From Siphlonurus alternatus (lineage: Eukaryota; Arthropoda; Insecta; Ephemeroptera; Siphlonuridae): a stretch of 64,000 nt of DNA. Shown one piece after another: positions 62,501-64,000 of this stretch. The notes under the pieces are model-generated. The model was not told the origin of the DNA, ran no database searches, and was given only the letters and a program-made list of their open reading frames with translations. The translations under genes and the position numbers were made by a program. The DNA lies in the NCBI GenBank assembly GCA_949825025.1, contig OX463783.1:11877628-11941627 (forward strand), given 5' to 3'. Position 1 is the stretch's first letter. Each line of letters opens with the position of its first letter.

Positions 62501-63891
62501 CAGAGTTATACAGGAATAAATATTTGACAAAAAGTCTTGGCGAGGTTGGGTGTGAACTTTACAAGGAAGTTTGTCGTGTGTTTGAAAAGGTGATTAGGAG
62601 TGTTCCGCGGCTTGCACCATGTGGCTCGACACAGTGCAACGAGTCATTTAACAACACCGTGGCTAGCAAAGCAGTAAAAAGCAGGCACTACGGAGACACA
62701 GAATCCCTGGTCAATAGGGTGAATGCTGCTACATTGCAGTGGAATGAAGGCGTTGGTTACCCAAGCCTTGTGTTCAAAGAGCTGAGCTTGTCACCAGGTA
62801 ATCTAAAATATAAGATGGCCTTGAACAGGAAAAGGAAAGCAGAAGCAGAACGTCGAAAACACCCCGACTATAAGCGTAGAAGGAAACTGAATTATCTGTC
62901 ACGTAATTCAAAGACTGCAAGACAAGAGCGATCAGAAGGAGAAACTTATCGCTCTGGCATGGGTCTTGATCCACCAAACTTAGAGAAAACTGTTGTACAA
63001 ACCAAGAAAAAAACAAAACCAAAGTTATGGAAACCACCTGCTTTATCAACATTGCCTCGAGCTTCCTCAAACAACCCATGTTATGTATACATTGATCTTG
63101 AAACCTCTGGAAGATGTCACAAGTTTTCTGAAATCCTTCAGATTGCTGCAATTTCTCAAGAGCATGGCCAGTTCAGTACCTACGTTAGACCTACAAGGTA
63201 CATCTCCGCAGCAGCTTCAAACGCTAACCAGCTTACATACAAGTATGGTAATCTTCGCTACAAGAACTCGGTTGTAGCAACAGTATCACTGAAAGAAGCC
63301 CTGTGCAAATTTATGGAGTTCCTTAAAAAGCACAGTGAAGTTGTGTTGTTGGCTCACAATGCCAGCTTTGACCTAAGGTTCCTTGCACAAAATCTTACAA
63401 AACAAAACATGATTGGAGATTTTCAAACCACAGTGATTGGATTGGTGGATACTCTGGGACTGTTTCGGAAAACTTTCCCCAAGAAAAATAATCCAGGCCT
63501 AGCAAATCATACTCAAGAAACACTATCTAAGTTTCTCTTGGGCAAGGACTATACATTTGAGGCTCACAACGCAATAGCAGATGTAGATACTCTTAAACTT
63601 ATGACAGAAAAATTAAAACTGTCGAGCAGAGATCTCATGCTCAATAGCTTCACATCGAAAGCTTACTTTGAAAGGTTTGAGAAGAGCGAACGAGCCCAGC
63701 TCATGGAAGTTCTCGCAGACCACGGACTCGACAGGGCCGGAATGCTCAACCTGGTGAAGGGAGGCTGGTCGTTGGAGAAACTGCGGACGTTGTGCAAGGA
63801 AGGCACCGAAGCCAACACCGTGAACCTGCTGGGAAACATGATTAAGTGTCATGATACTATTGCCAAAATCCATAAATTCTTGATAGCCTAA
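59583..63891 (+). CDS. Five-exon gene: Mutator-like DDE transposase fused to a DEDDh 3'-5' exonuclease (1,046 aa)
   Basis: Exons at 59583-59979, 60164-60341, 60744-61169, 61367-61501 and 61887-63891 join in frame across GT-AG introns of 184, 402, 197 and 385 nt; the split codons restore VAMAMIDAG, GALTRAAK, ILNTTS and SPRIALP. Domains in order: zinc ribbon (C72, C75, C100, C103), helical segment (about 133-205), low-complexity linker with three repeats (220-295), Mutator-like RNase H-fold transposase core (about 380-680; D394 in DMGWQKRG, D486/D488 in VGDEDSST, E631 in CNESFNN), basic NLS-like stretch (about 692-713), DEDDh exonuclease (about 777-956) and a helical tail. The expected role is DNA cleavage/transposition in the nucleus coupled to trimming of 3' ends; the coupling is inference. 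The start chosen is the Met of MPGKGVKG, after a CG-rich promoter-like segment; an upstream in-frame Met at 59448 would add 45 residues. Base composition is clearly richer in GC than the flanks. No frameshift or stop is visible. It could be an autonomous transposon or a domesticated gene. Confidence 0.88.
59796..59891 (+). other. Zinc-ribbon-like CxxC...CxxC module of the transposase
   Basis: Encoded in exon 1, residues 72-103: CKFC, then 24 residues, then CRNC. Members of this Mutator-like family often begin with such a ribbon, which probably binds DNA or stabilises the N-terminal domain. All four cysteines are present. Confidence 0.6.
60456..60645. mobile_element. Pogo/Tigger-like MITE in intron 2
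   Basis: The left end reads CAGTAAAATCTTGTAATTAC after a TA (60454-60455), and the right end reads GTAATAACGAGTTTTTACTG. The CAGTA(A)AA...CTCGTTAT-type ends and the internal GGGACC motif are typical of pogo/Tigger (Tc1/mariner superfamily) MITEs. The right flank is TC, so the TA duplication is only half preserved. Too short (190 bp) to encode anything. Confidence 0.6.
60826..61056 (+). repeat. Three in-frame 78-84-bp coding tandem repeats in exon 3
   Basis: The unit encodes QSLVSGDEPLLSAVAPQ followed by S/TPMID. Copies start at 60826, 60904 and 60988 (periods 78 and 84 nt; residues 220-241, 246-267 and 274-295). The copies are nearly identical at nucleotide level, so the expansion is recent. 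Each unit contains an S/T-P dipeptide in a Q(S/T)PM context, and the second and third also have an SQ dipeptide. The block lies between the N-terminal DNA-binding part and the catalytic core, probably as a flexible acidic linker. No function is known to me. Confidence 0.85.
61616..61766. mobile_element. 151-bp TA-flanked MITE in intron 4
   Basis: About 25-bp inverted ends: left CAGTTAAACAGATTTTAGTT and right AACTAGGATCTGTTTAACTC, with few mismatches. TA dinucleotides flank it at 61614-61615 and 61767-61768, which suits a Tc1/mariner-type insertion. It sits between exons 4 and 5 and does not touch the splice signals. Confidence 0.75.
61887..62962 (+). other. Mutator-like transposase catalytic core (exon 5, N-terminal part)
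   Basis: Family signatures in order: DMGWQKRGNGR with the first catalytic Asp (D394); a Cys cluster C433, C436, C443, C448; GSAKSMEAAAAV; VGDEDSST with the second acid (D486 or D488); HKNCGTWC (H571, C574, C578), typical of the family's insertion; and GSTQCNESFNN with E631, followed by ASKAVKSRHYG. This order and wording match the Mutator-like transposase domain (Pfam PF20700 as I recall it) of many invertebrate genomes. All three acidic residues of a DDE triad appear to be present. Which of D486 and D488 is catalytic is not certain from sequence. Confidence 0.8.
63079..63888 (+). other. DEDDh exonuclease domain and PLEX9-like C-terminal tail
   Basis: ExoI is YVYIDLETSG (D782, E784); ExoII is LAHNASFDLRFL (D874); ExoIII is AHNAIADVDTL (H939-x4-D944). 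All five DEDDh residues are therefore intact, indicating a metal-dependent 3'-5' exonuclease of the DnaQ/TREX-like class. About 90 residues follow, with the pattern FERFEKSERAQLMEVLADHG and GWSLEKLRTLCKEG. This tail resembles what follows the exonuclease in PML exon 9 and fish PLEX9 proteins; the comparison is from memory. It is fused in frame to the transposase within a single exon. Confidence 0.8.
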
Positions 63892-64000
63892 TTGACAATT
63901 AGTATATTACTGTATGCAAATTGTGCCAAAGTGTGCATAATATATGTTGGTATATGCATACAGTATATATACAGTCAGTATCTTTCTTTTTGTGTAAACT
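63892..64000. other. 3' flank of the transposase-exonuclease gene
   Basis: 109 bp of AT-rich sequence to the window end. No AATAAA seen. Any right-hand terminal inverted repeat would lie beyond the window. Confidence 0.5.

Noticed and set aside
62774..63277. Other-frame open stretches within exon 5 on both strands
   Set aside because: They overlap the DEDDh exonuclease and transposase coding sequence in other frames and have no family signatures.
63892..64000. Right terminal inverted repeat or poly-A signal of the transposase gene
   Set aside because: No AATAAA and no sequence inverted relative to the upstream flank is visible in the 109 bp available; the window ends too soon to decide.
1..64000. 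CRISPR arrays, rRNA genes, bacterial operons or viral genes
   Set aside because: No regularly spaced direct repeats with unique spacers, no rRNA-like sequence, and no prokaryote-style gene packing were seen.

Overview
The window is very AT-rich metazoan DNA, by eye roughly a quarter to 30% G+C. It is dominated by small non-autonomous DNA transposons, SINE-like repeats, microsatellites and gene-poor AT-rich sequence. Spliceosomal introns, a Mutator-like transposase gene, a 5'-truncated LINE tail, Pol III-type SINE boxes and TA-flanked MITEs all indicate an animal nuclear genome, most likely an invertebrate. I cannot name the species. There are no bacterial-style operons, rRNA genes, credible intact tRNA genes or CRISPR arrays.

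Layout. From 1 to about 12 kb, AT-rich DNA carries several foldback MITEs (1.3, 4.1, 6.2, 7.6 and 11.0 kb), a 705-bp element with repeated GGTTGCAAAAACC motifs (10.2-10.9 kb) and a hAT-like relic (11.9 kb). From 12 to 25 kb there is a cluster of ACCGGTA motifs, SINEs that share a palindromic core, more copies of the main foldback family, and a 2.3-kb TIR element (22.5-24.8 kb) with 93-bp subterminal repeats and two nested MITEs. From 25 to 36 kb there is a pyrimidine minisatellite, a hAT-like MITE with a G-quadruplex motif, a LINE 3' fragment (32.7-33.2 kb) and a long near-perfect hairpin (35.8-36.2 kb). From 36 to 59 kb the sequence is mostly AT-rich with purine or pyrimidine tracts, poly-A/T, (GA)n, a few degenerate repeats and one short candidate exon (41.0 kb).

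The only convincing protein-coding gene is at 59.58-63.89 kb on the + strand. Five exons join in frame at GT-AG introns to give a 1,046-residue protein. It has an N-terminal zinc ribbon, a Mutator-like DDE transposase interrupted by a linker with three near-identical repeats, a basic NLS-like stretch and an intact DEDDh 3'-5' exonuclease whose tail resembles the PML exon-9/PLEX9 type. A CG-rich upstream segment contains a perfect 14-bp E2F-type palindrome. Two introns carry TA-flanked MITEs while the coding frame is uninterrupted. This transposase-exonuclease fusion is the main candidate for an unusual system: either an autonomous element carrying its own nuclease or a domesticated host gene.
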